In this document: one piece after another, positions 45,602-57,647 of the stretch
Position numbering within the stretch: position 1 is the first letter of the stretch
How the letters are laid out: every line of letters starts with the position of its first letter
Assembly: GCA_026874595.1 (NCBI GenBank)
Contig: CM049321.1
Span: 21,953,979 to 22,017,978 of the forward strand
Direction of reading: 5' to 3'
DNA from: Sipunculus nudus
Taxonomy: Eukaryota; Annelida; Sipuncula; Golfingiida; Sipunculidae
Length of the DNA: 64,000 bases
Program-made: the position numbers and the translations under genes
Notes under the pieces: model-generated
The model's database searches: none
Seen by the model: the letters and a program-made list of their open reading frames with translations, nothing else
What the model was told of the DNA's origin: nothing

Positions 45602-45784
45602 GTGCTTGGTTTAGAGGAAGGAGCATCTGAAAAAGAGGTTTCTGCAAGATATAGGAATTTTGTGCGAGAGTGGCATCCAGATAAACATCAGGACCCAGAG
45701 AAAAAACGAGAGGCAGAGGTCAAATTCATGGAGATTCAACAAGCTTATGAAACATTATCCAATCTGCACAAAAGAAGAGCATAA
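45602..45784 (+). pseudogene. DNAJC22: Duplicated DNAJC22 terminal exon with early stop
   Basis: The acceptor (atttcag) is intact and the frame encodes 60 residues equivalent to 285-344, including WHPDKHQ. Compared with 38048-38281, KL at 303-304 has become NF, and a TCA codon has become TAA, removing the last 17 residues (the basic tail). The J-domain helices are otherwise complete, so it could be an alternative last exon giving a shorter protein, a decaying duplicate, or a false duplication in the assembly. I favour a non-functional or alternative copy. Confidence 0.75.
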
Positions 45785-46339
45785 AAAAACCGTAGAGGAA
45801 GGACATCACAAGAAGAACAAAGGACTAAATTTAAGGAGAAAAATGACTGATATTTTTACTTTTCTATCCTTATTTTATTTCTGCATAGAGCAAAGATTTC
45901 GGCAATATGGGTTAAAACTAATGATCTCTCAGCTTTATGTCTGGGTTACATATGAATTATAACTGAAAATTTCCTCAGTGATCTGTCAGCAGGGCACAAA
46001 TTGCAACAAATTGAATTCAAATTAATTAGGAAGAAAATGTCCCCTTTGTGTTTGTGAGTATTGTTCAAAATTGAATCTCCAAAAGTTTGAAGAATGAGCT
46101 CTTTCGCTAAAGGAAAAAAACCCACCTTGAATATGATATAAACTAATATACAAAAACCTTTATATTCCTTCAAATTGAAAAGAAGATGAAAAAAAAAGCA
46201 AGTGGTATCTGATGCTGTAGAAAGTTTCTCTTGCTCTGGTATTATGAAAACCTAAAATCATAATATGAGAATCTGTTACTGCCACACATGTGGGTGAAAT
46301 CTCTTTAAAAGTAGTGGACAATCGGGTGAATATCACTTG

Positions 46340-46575
46340 ATATTAAAGCCAGCTATTCACCTACCTCTTCTGCAAAATTTGTATCATGCACTTATGTTTA
46401 CAAACATAAAAACTTTGTGAGCAAAGGTGTTTGGTTGCATGTTGATGTATGTTGAATATTGGTGGTTGTTAATGAATGGGCCCTAGTTGTAAAATGCCCA
46501 ATGCAAAACTCGGGTTTTGCCTGAATTGGTGCCAGATGTTATTGGAGGGCCCCTACATTTTATAAACATGTTTAT
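46340..46575 (+). repeat. Distant relative of the 8.8/19.2-kb dispersed repeat, copy B
   Basis: Counterpart of 38800-39030. No gene is seen between 45785 and 48320 apart from duplicated repeats. Confidence 0.45.
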
Positions 46576-48319
46576 ATAAACAAAATGACAAAGCCTTTGC
46601 CAGGCTCTTTTATAAAAGAGTCACCTTTTTTAAAAGAGTCATTCTTATTAATAAAAATTCCTGAAAATGACACTGATAACTATTTTTCACTCTTTTTTTC
46701 AGCAGCACTTATTTTCCTCTTTATTTTCATGAAAAAAATTACGATATATGCTATTTCTGTCCTCTTTTAAACAATCCAATTAGAACAAGAATGGGACATT
46801 TTGCATTATTTTTCATTGCAAATTTCCAACATTTGTCACAACCTTGAAAATTTCCTTATTTTCATGAATTAGGATGTGCGCTATGTGAATTTCTTACTTT
46901 GGGAATGGTATGAGTTGATATAAATATAAAATTGTGCTATGCGAAGCACATCTTTATTCAATCTGTGATAAACAATGGGGAATTAATGCTAATGTTTGCT
47001 CTTTTTTCCCTCTTTATTTAGAGGACATCTGATCTTTTTTTCCGAAGCACTAACTTTTTTTTTAGTCATAAACCTTTGGCAGGCCTGCTGAGTGCATTGG
47101 GATCAGTGTTATCAGTGTTTTTCATGAAAGATTGAAGGAACTATCTTTAATTGATAGATGTTAGATATCAGAGTAGGTCTCATTAATTGTTCACTGTACC
47201 AAATTGCAATTTTTTTGTTCATTGTACAAAATAGGTGCTTTTATAGTTTTAAAATTATGTTAAGGATTTATTTCAACCAATTCTAGCAAAACATCATTTG
47301 TATTTAGAGCCTATGGCAGTTGAAGAAGCATATAAAGACATCAGTGTGATGAAAGGTGATGCCTTAGTTCACATGGATGTCAATAGGTGGTGCTGTCCTC
47401 ACAGTCTCATGCCATACACTGTTGACCAGACCAGGCTGAAGTTGAACGAGTGATTGCTGCTGCCATCTGTTATCTAATATCACAACTAACTTGTTTGTAC
47501 TTAAAAATAAATATGGCTTGGTCAGAATGGTGACACAAAGGCTTTTGCAGTTTAATGTTGATGTTTGTGTAACTTCTGCTTAGATTGCTGAGTGCTTAAA
47601 GTTGTAATTATGTTGAGATAATCTGGGTTATCAACAGGTTATCAGTAATTATTGATTATAGTAAATTAGTCCATTCTTCTGGCATGCTGGATGAACAGCT
47701 GAAGTAGAAAAAAACACCCATGTTTTCGTTAGTTATTGCTTGTATGAAATACCTTACACTTTCACAGAAAATTTACATATTGCCTGGGAGCTTGTAATAA
47801 TAAAATCAGATATTTTTTCTAACCTGGGTTCTGTTGCATGCCGGAAATCTTCGATTTCGGCTAGCATGTTGGTAAGTCGCATATGTCTGTTGTTGAGTGT
47901 GTTTGTGTTTGTTTGTTTGTCAGTACACTCCTGGCCACAATTTTGGAGCAATGGATCTGAAACTTGCCGGGTTGATTAAAACACAAAAGTCCTGGAAGTC
48001 TATTGTATTTGGTCAACATAGGTCAAGGTCATCCAAAAACTTCGAAATTTTATTTTCAATATAACTTTGTCAATATTGGTCCCATCTTCACAAACCTAGG
48101 CTCATTTTCTTCTTCTCTGCCTTCTGCGTAACATGGTTTAATCATCTTGTCTCAACTTAGTGTCGGTTTGTCAGTTGTTCTCAGTTTTGCCTTCTTGCTG
48201 GTTCGTGTGCCTTCGTGTGCATTCTGCAGGCCACAGTTTTGCAGGAATCCTTTTGAAACTAATACATCTTATATCTTGCACTAATATCTCAAAAGTGATT
48301 TTTAATTTTCGGAAACTAA

Positions 48320-48333
48320 CCACCGGGGGGCGC
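48320..48333 (+). promoter_or_regulatory. CTCF-like site, copy B
   Basis: CCACCGGGGGGCGC, one change from the exact consensus at 40771-40784. Confidence 0.35.
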
Positions 48334-48703
48334 TGCACCTGAAACACAATAACATATCATCTTTAGGCCATATCTCAAACTATAAACCTGAATTACATCA
48401 ATTATAGCCTATTTTCTTCCTCTAAATCTTATCTATTACTTAGTCAAGTCATCTGGTTTCAGCTTTGTGTCACTTTGTAAGTATGTCTCTCACTTCAAAA
48501 TGTTCTATGTTCTATGTTCAAAATGCTCAGTCTGCCTGCTTGCTGGTTCTTGCCTTTGTTATAAAGTATTCTAAAGTCCACAAATTAGCAGGAATCACTT
48601 TGTAACTTTCACCTACCGTCTATCGGAACGATTTCTTGAAGCTGTATGTGTATTTTTAAATAGGTCAAAGTTCAAGGTCATGAAAATACGTCAAATTATT
48701 TTT

Positions 48704-49857
48704 TGTATCAGCCAAAACAAAGTTTTCCGGATGCTAAGTTTTTGACCGGGTCCGCCGCCGCCAAGTTCGTTTTTAAGGAGAACTCCTCTTAGACCACTGG
48801 ACTGATTTTCCCCAAACTTGACCCAATTATCGGGTCACATGTGGACTGGTGCTTAACCATTTTGCGTTTACCTCTGACCTTTCCTCTCTGCAGTACATCC
48901 ATCTCTGCGTCTATTTATATACATTAAACCTCATATCTTCGGACTCATTTGACTGATAAACTGAAATTTTGCACCAATGCTGCTTCTGGATAGCATTATG
49001 TCATACAATTTACTGATGGCGCCACCTGCAACCATTTTTGCGCAGCGTTCATCTGGGTTTTTTTTCTGCTTAAGTTAAAATCACTCCTATCTCTGCAGTG
49101 GTTGGACTTGTCCACAAGAAATTTTGCATGTTAATACATCTTGGATAGCTTTCGTGATTTTATGAAAGGTGGCGCCTCCAACATTCATGTTCAGGCTGCA
49201 GACATCCAGGCTTATATCTCAGAACTGGTTTGACGTATCCTCCTGAAATTTTCATATGTATAGGTCTCATATAGCTCTTTATCATACACAAAATTGGTGG
49301 CGCCACCTGCAACCATTGTTGCACAACGTTCTTTTGTTTGTCTGCCTTGGGATAAAATTACTAAATATCGGCAGTGGTTTGACTTATCTGCCTAAAATTA
49401 TACTTGTATATACATCTTGGATAGCTTTCTGGATTTTGTGGCAGATGGCGCCACCTATATTTATGTTTTACGCTGCAGACATCCATGCTTATATCTCAGG
49501 ACTGGTTAGACGTATCCCCCTGAAATTTTGCATGTGTATAGATCTCACATAGCTCTGTATCTTCCACAAAATAGGTGGCGCCACCTGCAACCATTTTGCA
49601 ACGCGTCCTTCTGTTTTTTCTCCTGTTGAACAAAATCACCCGTATCTCGGCAGTGATTTGAATTATCTGCCTAAAATTTACATATGTATACAACTTGGAT
49701 AGCTTTCTGGATTTTGCGGAAGGTGGTGCCACCTACATACTCATTCGGCTGCATACCTCACTCTATTTCTCCTTGCCACTCAATCCATTCCTCACTTCAC
49801 CCGTCCTACTATGATTTCAGCAGATACACGTAGTCGCTTGTCGACTACCCGTATTCT
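48704..49857 (-). mobile_element. Hairpin-ended element, complete, reverse orientation
   Basis: The 5' hairpin (GTAGTCG-ACAAG-CGACTAC on the minus strand) and 'agaatac' end at 49857. Palindromic monomers lie near 49016, 49168, 49297, 49445 and 49573. The 3' end with a CCGCCGCC-type tract is at 48704-48770. To the right, 49860-49965 repeats text also found to its left at 48060-48150. Confidence 0.75.
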
Positions 49858-50110
49858 CCTAGTTTCCATCGAAACTTTGTCAGTATTGGTCCAATCTTTA
49901 CAAACTATGGCTCATTTTCTTCCTCTTTGCTTCTTTACGACATGTTCTAGTTATCTGTCTTCCGATCTGGGTCAGAGTTTTTCTAGCAAGCGCGTGACCT
50001 CTGGTCGTCTTGTTTCGTGTTTTTTTAACTATAAATGTAATTATCATCTATAATTATCCTCTCAGACATTTTTATTAATGGTTTGGTTGTATGTCTTTGG
50101 TATATTATTA

Positions 50111-50845
50111 GCTCAGCTGCTGTTTGTCAACTAAGGTATAGGAATGGCGCTTTGTCCGTCGTCCGTCCGACTGTCCAGCCCCCCGTTGGCAGGACACGAA
50201 TCGTTACTGCTCGTCCTAGAAACTTGTAAGTGAACATCCAGGAAGGTCAATAAAAAATCCCCTTGGAAACCTGAAATTAGGTCACTGTGACCTATATCCC
50301 TACGAGCTATGGGGCTTGAAAGTACCCCCCCCCCCCCCAGAATAATGGGGGTCATAGGGTCAAAGGTCAAGGTCACAGGACCCATCCATTCAAAAATTAG
50401 TTTATGGATGATAATTCTGCTTTGGATAGACAGATTGGCTTCAAACTCGATTTAATAAAGACCCACCACTTAAGTAGATTCATTTTGATTTTCAGGGTCC
50501 AGAGATCAAAGTTGAAGGTCACAGGAGCCACATCTTTAAAAAGATTGTGGATGCAAGGGAAATCAAACTTTTCATCCCGAACTTTCCATCTTTCACACAT
50601 GGCTTACTTGCCCAAAGTGAGGAAATCTTTAGATGTTGAGGTTATCTGGTCACAGGTCAAGGTCACTTTTTTTAAAAGATTGTTACAATAATCTTAATGC
50701 TGCAAATTCAAGGATAACAAGTTCTAAGATCTTTTGGTCACAAGGTCATTGGTTAAGGTCACAGGACTGTCATTCTGAATAATTTCTTTAAAACATCCTT
50801 ATAGACAAATTCAGCTGAGCGTCGAGACCCATGGGTCCCTAGTAT
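50111..50845 (+). mobile_element. Short copy of the AGGTCA-array repeat family
   Basis: It begins 'ttagctcagctgctg', has a GTCCGTCGTCCGTCC tract at about 50155, a C14 run at 50325-50338, then AGGTCA half-sites (50348-50375, 50512, 50658, 50755), and ends 'cagctgagcgtcgagaccc' followed by 'atgggtc'. It is the plus-strand equivalent of 705-5262, much shorter. Confidence 0.65.
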
Positions 50846-50890
50846 AAACCTAATCACAAGCTCCGATCAATCGGCAGGCTTGGGGCCAGA

Positions 50891-51010
50891 TACCTGTACC
50901 TAGGTACACAATTTAGAGTACCCGTACCTAAACCTGGCTGTCACGAGATGAAAGAACCTGGTACCTTTACCTGGACCTAAGTATCTGTACCTGGTACAAG
51001 GTAATCTAAG
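50891..51010 (+). repeat. GGTAC/GTACC-rich repeat end
   Basis: 'caggcttggggccagatac' followed by GTACCTAGGTAC words. Related to the 5' end of 30155-31245. Confidence 0.5.
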
Positions 51011-51214
51011 AACATAAATGATAGTGGAAATGGACATTCAATCAATTACGTATTTACAAATTTGTAACCTCAGTCAGGGCAAATACCTAACCCAGGCTGG
51101 GGTAATTACAAATCTTTAACTAGAATACGGGTAGTCGACAAGCGAGTACGTGTATCCGCCTAAATCAGAGTGGAACGGGTGAAGTGAAGCATGGATTGAG
51201 TGGCAAGGGGAATT

Positions 51215-51227
51215 AGAGTGAAGTGTT
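51215..51227. repeat. Target-site duplication of the LINE (left)
   Basis: AGAGTGAAGTGTT, repeated at 57083-57095. Confidence 0.8.
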
Positions 51228-51531
51228 TTTTTTTTTTTTTTTTGTTTTTTTTTTATTTTATTTTTTTTTTTATATGATGTCTCAGTCAATACTTCACATA
51301 TTTTCCTTCCTCTACATATTTTCATCATCGACACCATTTATATATTTTAATTGAAAAATTTGTTTAATTACAATATAGTGGTAATAAACAAGCCTAAACA
51401 ACATCTCCAAAAACTAGTACAATGCAGTAAAATCTGTAACAGTTAACAAATATACCAATGTATGTGAATCTGTGCATAAAATACATATAACATTTGTGAG
51501 TTACCAACACAGCTATAATGACCAGGAGTTA

Positions 51532-54500
51532 TTAATATCTTAACAAGGTAAGACACTCCTTCCATTTTTTCTCATGTACATTCAAAGTGTGTTTTTTCTC
51601 AGCAATCTTTCTTTCTAACAATTCTGTATTTTTTAAACAATTCACAAACTGTACCAGGGTAGGGATCACCTGAAATATCCGATTTCTGTATACCAAATAT
51701 TTATAAATTAATAATAACATGTCGATAATTACCGGTTCTTGTTTCCCCACAACCATGTATATAACCTCTTTGTTTAGATCTGGCATATGGATATTAGCTC
51801 TCTTGACAAAAGTTTTTATATGCAGATAAAATGTTATTGAAATATGACACTGACATAATAAGTGTTCAACTGTTTCCTCCTCAACAAAACAGTAATTACA
51901 TCGCTTATTATCAGTTACTTTCCACAGGTATAGCTTATCCCTTGTTGCTAAAACGTTATGCAACAATTTAAACTGAAATTCACGAAAACGCATATCCAGT
52001 GTAATAGAATATAGCTTTGCAACAGATTGTTCCCAATCAAAACATCTTAATCTGGACTGTAATTTTACTTTGGCTGAAGGCTCAGATTTTTTACTCTGAA
52101 TTATTCTTTTGTACAACTCTTTGAAAGACACTTTATTCGTATTTAGTATTACATCTTTAAATGAAACATAATTAATATTTTCAGAAAACTGGCTACAGTT
52201 ATCTTGCATTGCAAATGTACGAATACAATCATGCCACTTCTGCGGGATAGCATGTATCAAGGACAACCAGTGTACATAGTAAATTTTGTATTCATTAGTA
52301 TCCGGAGGTACAATTTCATCCAGTCTTTTCTTTTTCCCGCTGGTATTATAAAGATCATGTACATACTTCACACGTTTTGCATCAAAATGTTTCATATATA
52401 CAGAATTACCTCCTATCTTTATAAATTTATTGTTCCACACGCTTTGGTACAACATTATTTCTGGGTTACTTGGTTCACCAGACATATATAATGACCATAC
52501 GTTCAAGCATTTTTTATAGAAATCAGGAATATCGTCACCAATACGTCTGGTATCCAGATTTGCTGTAATATTCTTTACCCCACCAATTTGCTTAAGATAC
52601 AAATTCGGCACAGCAGTATATTTGGCATCTCCAGCGTTTATAAATTTTATCATCCACATTAATCTTTGACATTCCACTATCGATGCCACATCCGGTAGTC
52701 CAATACCTCCTTCTCTCTGACAGTTTATCATAACTTCATATTTAATTTTGGGTTTTCTGCCGTACCATATAAAGTCCACAATACAACTTTTAACAAGTTT
52801 TATAAATTCTCTAGGAGGTTCCAGCACGTTTGTTATGTACAATATTTTGGATATGCCTAATGATTTAATTATTGTATTTCTGCCGAACAATGTCATGTTT
52901 CGTTGTTTCCAAATATTAAAAAGGGTCTTTATTTTCTCTAAAATACCATTAAAATTAAGTGTATATGACAGTTGCTTATCATACGTAAATGAGATTCCGA
53001 ATATCTTAATTGCCTTATTCTTAAGGTTGATCCATTTTATGTGATCCAATAATTCAGTCATAGACGAATTTCCAAGCAATGCTGCTTCACATTTTCCCAG
53101 ATTTATATACAGCGATGATATGGCTCCGAATTTATCAATAACATTACATACTTCTTTCATTGAAGCGATATCTCTCAGAAAGTAGGTGGTATCATCAGCA
53201 AATATCGCTTGCTTAATTTCAACACCATTAATGTTTATACCGCTGATCCTACTATTGTTACGAATCATTGTAGCTAAAATCTCGATTGCTAATACGAAAA
53301 GATATGGGGCCAACGGATCGCCCTGCCTTGTACCTGTGGCAACTTTGAGATACTCTGTGGAATAACAATTATTAATAATACAACTCTCGATATCATAATG
53401 TAGAATTTTTACCCATCTGATGAAATTTTCACCAAATCCAAATTTTTCAAGTACTGTAAATAAATAAGTATGATCTATAGAATCAAAAGCTGCTGCGAAG
53501 TCTACTGCAAATAAGATCCCTGACTTGTTTTCTATTTTACAATGTTCTATTACGTCACTTATCAGTCTCGTTGTGTCACTAATATTTCTTCCCTGGACGA
53601 AAGCAGTTTGGTCATCCGCTATTAATTTTGGAAGAAAAACTTTCATCCGGCCGGCTAAAATTTTACTTAGTATCTTACAATCTACATTCAACAGACTTAT
53701 GGGTCTCCATGATGTTAATATACGATTATCTATGCCTGTTTTTTCTATTAATGTTACAACTGATTGTCTTTGACTATTAGTTAATATTCCTTCTTCAAAA
53801 CACTTATTCAAACACCTAACCAAATCGTCACCTAAAATGTCAAAGAAAGTAATATAGAATTCTTTTGGCAGGCCATCATTTCCTGGTGTCTTATTATTTT
53901 TCATGCAGTGTAAAGCCTTTAAAACTTCAGATTTTGTTATCTCCCCGTCAAAGCTCGCTGAATCGATTTCCGTTAAACGTGTGATGTTAAGGTTAGATAA
54001 GAAATGCATACAATCCATTCGTGTGATTTTACTTTTTCGCGAATACTTTTCTTTATAAAAACGTCCGAGTTCATTTGTTATATCTTTTTGATCAGTTTTC
54101 TCCTCTCCATTTATCAATAGCTTTCTGATTGTAGACTTCTTTTTATTCATTTTTTCCAAATTAATAAAATATTTTGTATTTCGTTCCCCTTCCTCATACC
54201 ATTTAACCCTAGATCTAATTATGTTGCCTTCTATAATACGATCATAATATTTCTCAATTTTTCGTCGATAATTTTCATATTCCATTGTACTCTCTGACTG
54301 GTTTGCTGAAATTTTAGTTTCTACTTGTGATAGTAATTTTTCCAAATGCTGTACTTCGGCTCTCTCCTCTTGCAATTTCTTTTTAGAAAAACGAATAGTA
54401 AAATCTCTGATCATAAATTTTAAAAACTCCCACCATTCTTTCTCTTTCTTGTAAAAATCATAATATTGATTCCATTGTATTATGTGATCTTTGAGCTCTT

Positions 54501-54978
54501 GGACATAAAGAGTGTCATTCAGCAGTGAAACATTAAACTTCCAAAAGGAAGGACCATGTTTATTATAATGAAGTGATTTAATTGTACATCTCACCGCTGA
54601 ATGATCCGAAATTATGGCTGGCAAAATTTGTACATGGCGAACATGTGCATTAAGTTCGCTAGAAATAAGAATAAAGTCTAGTCTTCGTTGTATAATAGGA
54701 GTATTACTTCTCCAGGTAAAGCCACGTGCAGAGGAGTTCCTTATACGCCATAAATCAATTAAATTATGCTGTTCCATTATACTTGACACAGTATTGATGG
54801 ATTCATATTTTGGGCGATAAGTACCGCCATCTGCATCAAGATTTGAAAAACTAAAATTAAAATCTCCTCCCCAGATTACCAAAGCCTCAGTATTCGAGAG
54901 TACATCTGTTTCGGACTTCTTCAAAGAATAAAGTCTGCTCTCTTTCCGTATTAGGAGCATAAGTATTAATGAAGACAT
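51532..54978 (-). pseudogene. LINE ORF2, main part (endonuclease end, reverse transcriptase, zinc knuckle)
   Basis: 1148 codons. It starts inside the endonuclease domain (WGGDFNFSF near residue 37; ISDHSAVRC near 125) and continues through the reverse transcriptase: QGRNISDTTRLI, FAVDFAAAFDSIDH, RQGDPLAPYLFVL and the catalytic FADDTTYFL at about residue 590. Near the C terminus CNYC...HLLCQC is the zinc knuckle typical of L1-type ORF2. The protein needs the N-terminal part at 54887-55297, which lies in another frame. Confidence 0.9.
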
Positions 54979-55297
54979 AAGCAGAACCGTGTACGTCGGC
55001 TTTCAAACACAGAAAACGTCCATTAATATCTTTGTAAAGCTTAATATTCTTAATATCTATATGTTTACCTATTAGAATCATAACACCTCTCGACTGGCTT
55101 GTACCGTGGCAGAAATATGTAGAGCCCGACCATTCTCGATTCCATAAACATTCGTCATTTTCCGTGCAATGTGTTTCCTGTAAAAATATCACACTATTTG
55201 CACCACCTTTATCATTTAACCATTTAAATACTTTATTCCTTTTCCTTAGCCCCCGCAGTCCTCGCACATTCCATGTTATTACTGAGAATACTGACAT
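54887..55297 (-). pseudogene. LINE ORF2, N-terminal endonuclease part (frameshifted)
   Basis: Starts ATG 55297 (MSVFSVITWNVRGLRG), with LQETHC and INTYAPN motifs of the EEP/APE endonuclease. The frame overlaps the 54978 frame and runs out at 54887, so a single frameshift within about 54890-54980 separates the two halves. Confidence 0.88.
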
Positions 55298-55857
55298 GAA
55301 TGATATAATTGATAGAATCCCTTATGTTTCTTGTTACACAGATGACATTCATCTCTTATATACATACACTTAATTAACATTTCATTTAACACTTGTGTTT
55401 TGGAATCGTCAATTACTCCTGGCCTCTGCGTACTTTTCATCTGTGAGATCTGACAAAACACATAGGCAGTGACATCAGTAATGTTCTGAATAATCAGGTG
55501 ATCTGTCATTACTTGTATCAAGCGATATAATTTAGCTAGCAATGTCCAAATGCAGAAAAAGTAAACTAGTTTATAAAGACTTCCCACAGTCATAGTAGAT
55601 TATGAGAATAGAGTGTGATGGAGATATAATATTGATATAGGGGTTTGTTTTAAAAACCTACAAAAGTAATTTTGAGTTTTGAAATTTGTATTAGATAATT
55701 ATTTTGATAATATATCCTGCTGTAAAAATGGGATTAATTTCGAAGATGGCAAGGTGAGGTCGACTCCCCTATAAACTCTCTTATCAACACAAGTTGATAG
55801 TGACATATATTATACATGATTATGTACAATGCATACATTATTAAGCATCTTATAACT

Positions 55858-56559
55858 TTAATTTGGTGTTGATGCTTTGACAGTCTCAGAATACAATTGC
55901 GGAGGGTTTTCTCTTAAAACCAATTCCCACTGCTGAAATAATTTAAGTTTTGTGAAGGTTATCACACGTTCATTGAAGTCTCTGATTTTAATGGTGCCAT
56001 CATGTGACCAACAGTCATTTATCAAACAATCCTTTTTCAGCTGGCGGGCCTGTTTAAATATGTTTTGCCTCGGCTTTGTCAAATCTTCATTTATGAAGAT
56101 GCCTCTGGCTTGGCCTTCTGCGAATTTCAGTTTTGCCTTGGCATTATACAGTTTTGCTTTCGTACGGTATGAAAGCAATTTAACCAGAATTGGCCTAGGT
56201 TTTTTATCTGTACTTGGCCGACCAACTCTGTGCGACCTTTCAATGTCCTCAAGCGACAATTCAACACCTAGGTGTTCCTTGGCCATATCTGTTATCATGG
56301 TGTCTGTGCACTCCTCCGTGTTCTCCGGCCAGCTGTTTGATATTCTCAGGGACGTGCGTCGAGTGTATTGTTGCTGATCGTCAAGTTGTTCCTGCAGACT
56401 ATCTACCTCAATATTTATGGACTGTAGTTGCTCTTCTAAATTACATATTTTTTGTTCAAGTTCCTTGGTTTTTTCACTAACCGCTTGGTCTATAATTGAC
56501 TTTAATGCGCTCTTTACACTATCGGATTTTAATGCTTCTGTCAACAAAAGCGTGCTCAA
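55858..56559 (-). pseudogene. LINE ORF1, C-terminal part
   Basis: About 233 codons without an ATG of its own: residues 20-65 form a coiled coil (KELEQKICNLEEQLQSINIE), then an RRM-like and C-terminal RNA-binding region (IERSHRVGRPSTDKKPRPIL, RGIFINEDLTKPR). Typical of L1/Tx1 ORF1 nucleic-acid chaperones. It is out of frame with the N-terminal piece. Confidence 0.82.
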
Positions 56560-56593
56560 TATTTATTGTCATTTTATCTGGTGAGTTTGGCTG

Positions 56594-56815
56594 TTATTGT
56601 GATAAGGGTTGCTCATCAGATTTATCAAATTCAAGACTTTCACTCATGATTTGTTTTTTTGGGTCCTGGATTGGGGAGGTGGATGGGTCACTGTGAAGTC
56701 GTTTACCGGTACCTTTATCCTTGGCACCGTTTTTACCTTTATTATTGAGAGGGGGTTTTCCAGCGGCGCGCTTATTCAAGGAGGATTTAGGGTCCTTGTT
56801 AACCCTGGAAGCCAT
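56594..56815 (-). pseudogene. LINE ORF1, N-terminal part
   Basis: Starts ATG 56815 (MASRVNKDPKSSLNKR), a lysine-rich low-complexity N terminus, and ends in a stop at 56594. A frameshift plus stop between 56550 and 56600 breaks ORF1. Confidence 0.65.
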
Positions 56816-57082
56816 GCCAAGCAGTGTACGAGGTGACCTGTGTGCGTCCGAGCGAGGCTTTCGTTTCCAGGGCTAACCCAGTGTAAACACTATACAAAAA
56901 TGCCAAAATTCACCAGAAATACTAAGCCTACGGTTTCATACAACTTTGCATCAAATAAAATGGAATGTTTACACTTACATGCATCTGTCTGTAGCAGTAC
57001 ATATCCTATTTCATTGGTAATTATAACAAAATAGAGGAGCCGACCTAACCTGTGGCTTACTCGTGAAGCGCCATCTATCTAA

Positions 57083-57095
57083 AGAGTGAAGTGTT
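57083..57095. repeat. Target-site duplication of the LINE (right)
   Basis: AGAGTGAAGTGTT, identical to 51215-51227. Confidence 0.8.
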
Positions 57096-57647
57096 GCATA
57101 TCAGCATGGATGTCTGCAGCCAAACTGTGTATGTAGGTTGCCCCCCCCCCCCCCCCACCACAAAAAAATTTTCCTGATCGGTCAAACGGTTCCCGAGATA
57201 TGTGGGTTTATGTGTGGAAACAGACGCACAAACGGACGCAGAGCGCAGAGGAATGGTCAGAGGTCAAAACAAAATCGGGGCGCAGCAGTTCACATGTGAC
57301 CCGAACATAATCCCGCGTTTCGTAAAATTCCGCCCAGCGCTTATGGAGGAGTTCTCCGGACACCTACGCGGCGGCGGCGGCGGCGGTGGGCTGAAAACAT
57401 AGTATCCGCAAAACTCTGTTTTGGCGGATACAATTACTGTAAACAGGTGGGCTAGGTGAGCTGGCAAGCTGGTCTACCTGCAGCCTCTAAACATGAAGTC
57501 CATTGTTGCATTATCAGCTCAAAGTTAAGGGCAACCAGCAAATGATATTCAAGAATATTGTTGCTAACATGCCCATGTAGATAATTGTTTTCTAGCATAC
57601 ACAGAACAGTGGCGAAGAGTGAATGGGGAAGAAAAGAAAATACATAT

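Larger units (their letters stand above)
42697..49594 (+). repeat. Tandem segmental duplication, copy B
   Basis: Second copy of 35372-42056, slightly longer because it retains a complete MITE. It continues past the end of copy A through the remainder of the hairpin-ended element to 49857. Confidence 0.92.
51228..57082 (-). mobile_element. Nearly full-length L1/Tx1-type LINE
   Basis: About 5.85 kb on the minus strand: leader (57082-56816), ORF1 (56815-55858, broken), spacer, ORF2 (55297-51532, one frameshift), a 3' untranslated region and an A-rich tail (T-rich at 51226-51275 on the plus strand). A 13-bp target duplication flanks it. The ORF1 coiled coil plus RNA-binding fold, EEP endonuclease, reverse transcriptase and C-terminal zinc knuckle are the layout of the L1/Tx1 clade. 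The few defects suggest a recent insertion, younger than the element it entered. Confidence 0.88.
51122..57436 (+). mobile_element. Hairpin-ended element split by a LINE
   Basis: Left part 51122-51227 has the 5' end and hairpin (GTAGTCG, ACAAG, one mismatch in the second arm). Right part 57083-57436 has one monomer, a C16 run (57131-57146), a GGCGGCGGCGGCGG tract (57369-57386) and the 3' hairpin ending 'ggcggatacaatta'. The internal array is reduced compared with 11493-12665. Confidence 0.7.

Noticed and set aside
52204-53773. Plus-strand open frames opposite the LINE ORF2
   Set aside because: They are antisense shadows of a well-supported minus-strand reverse-transcriptase frame.
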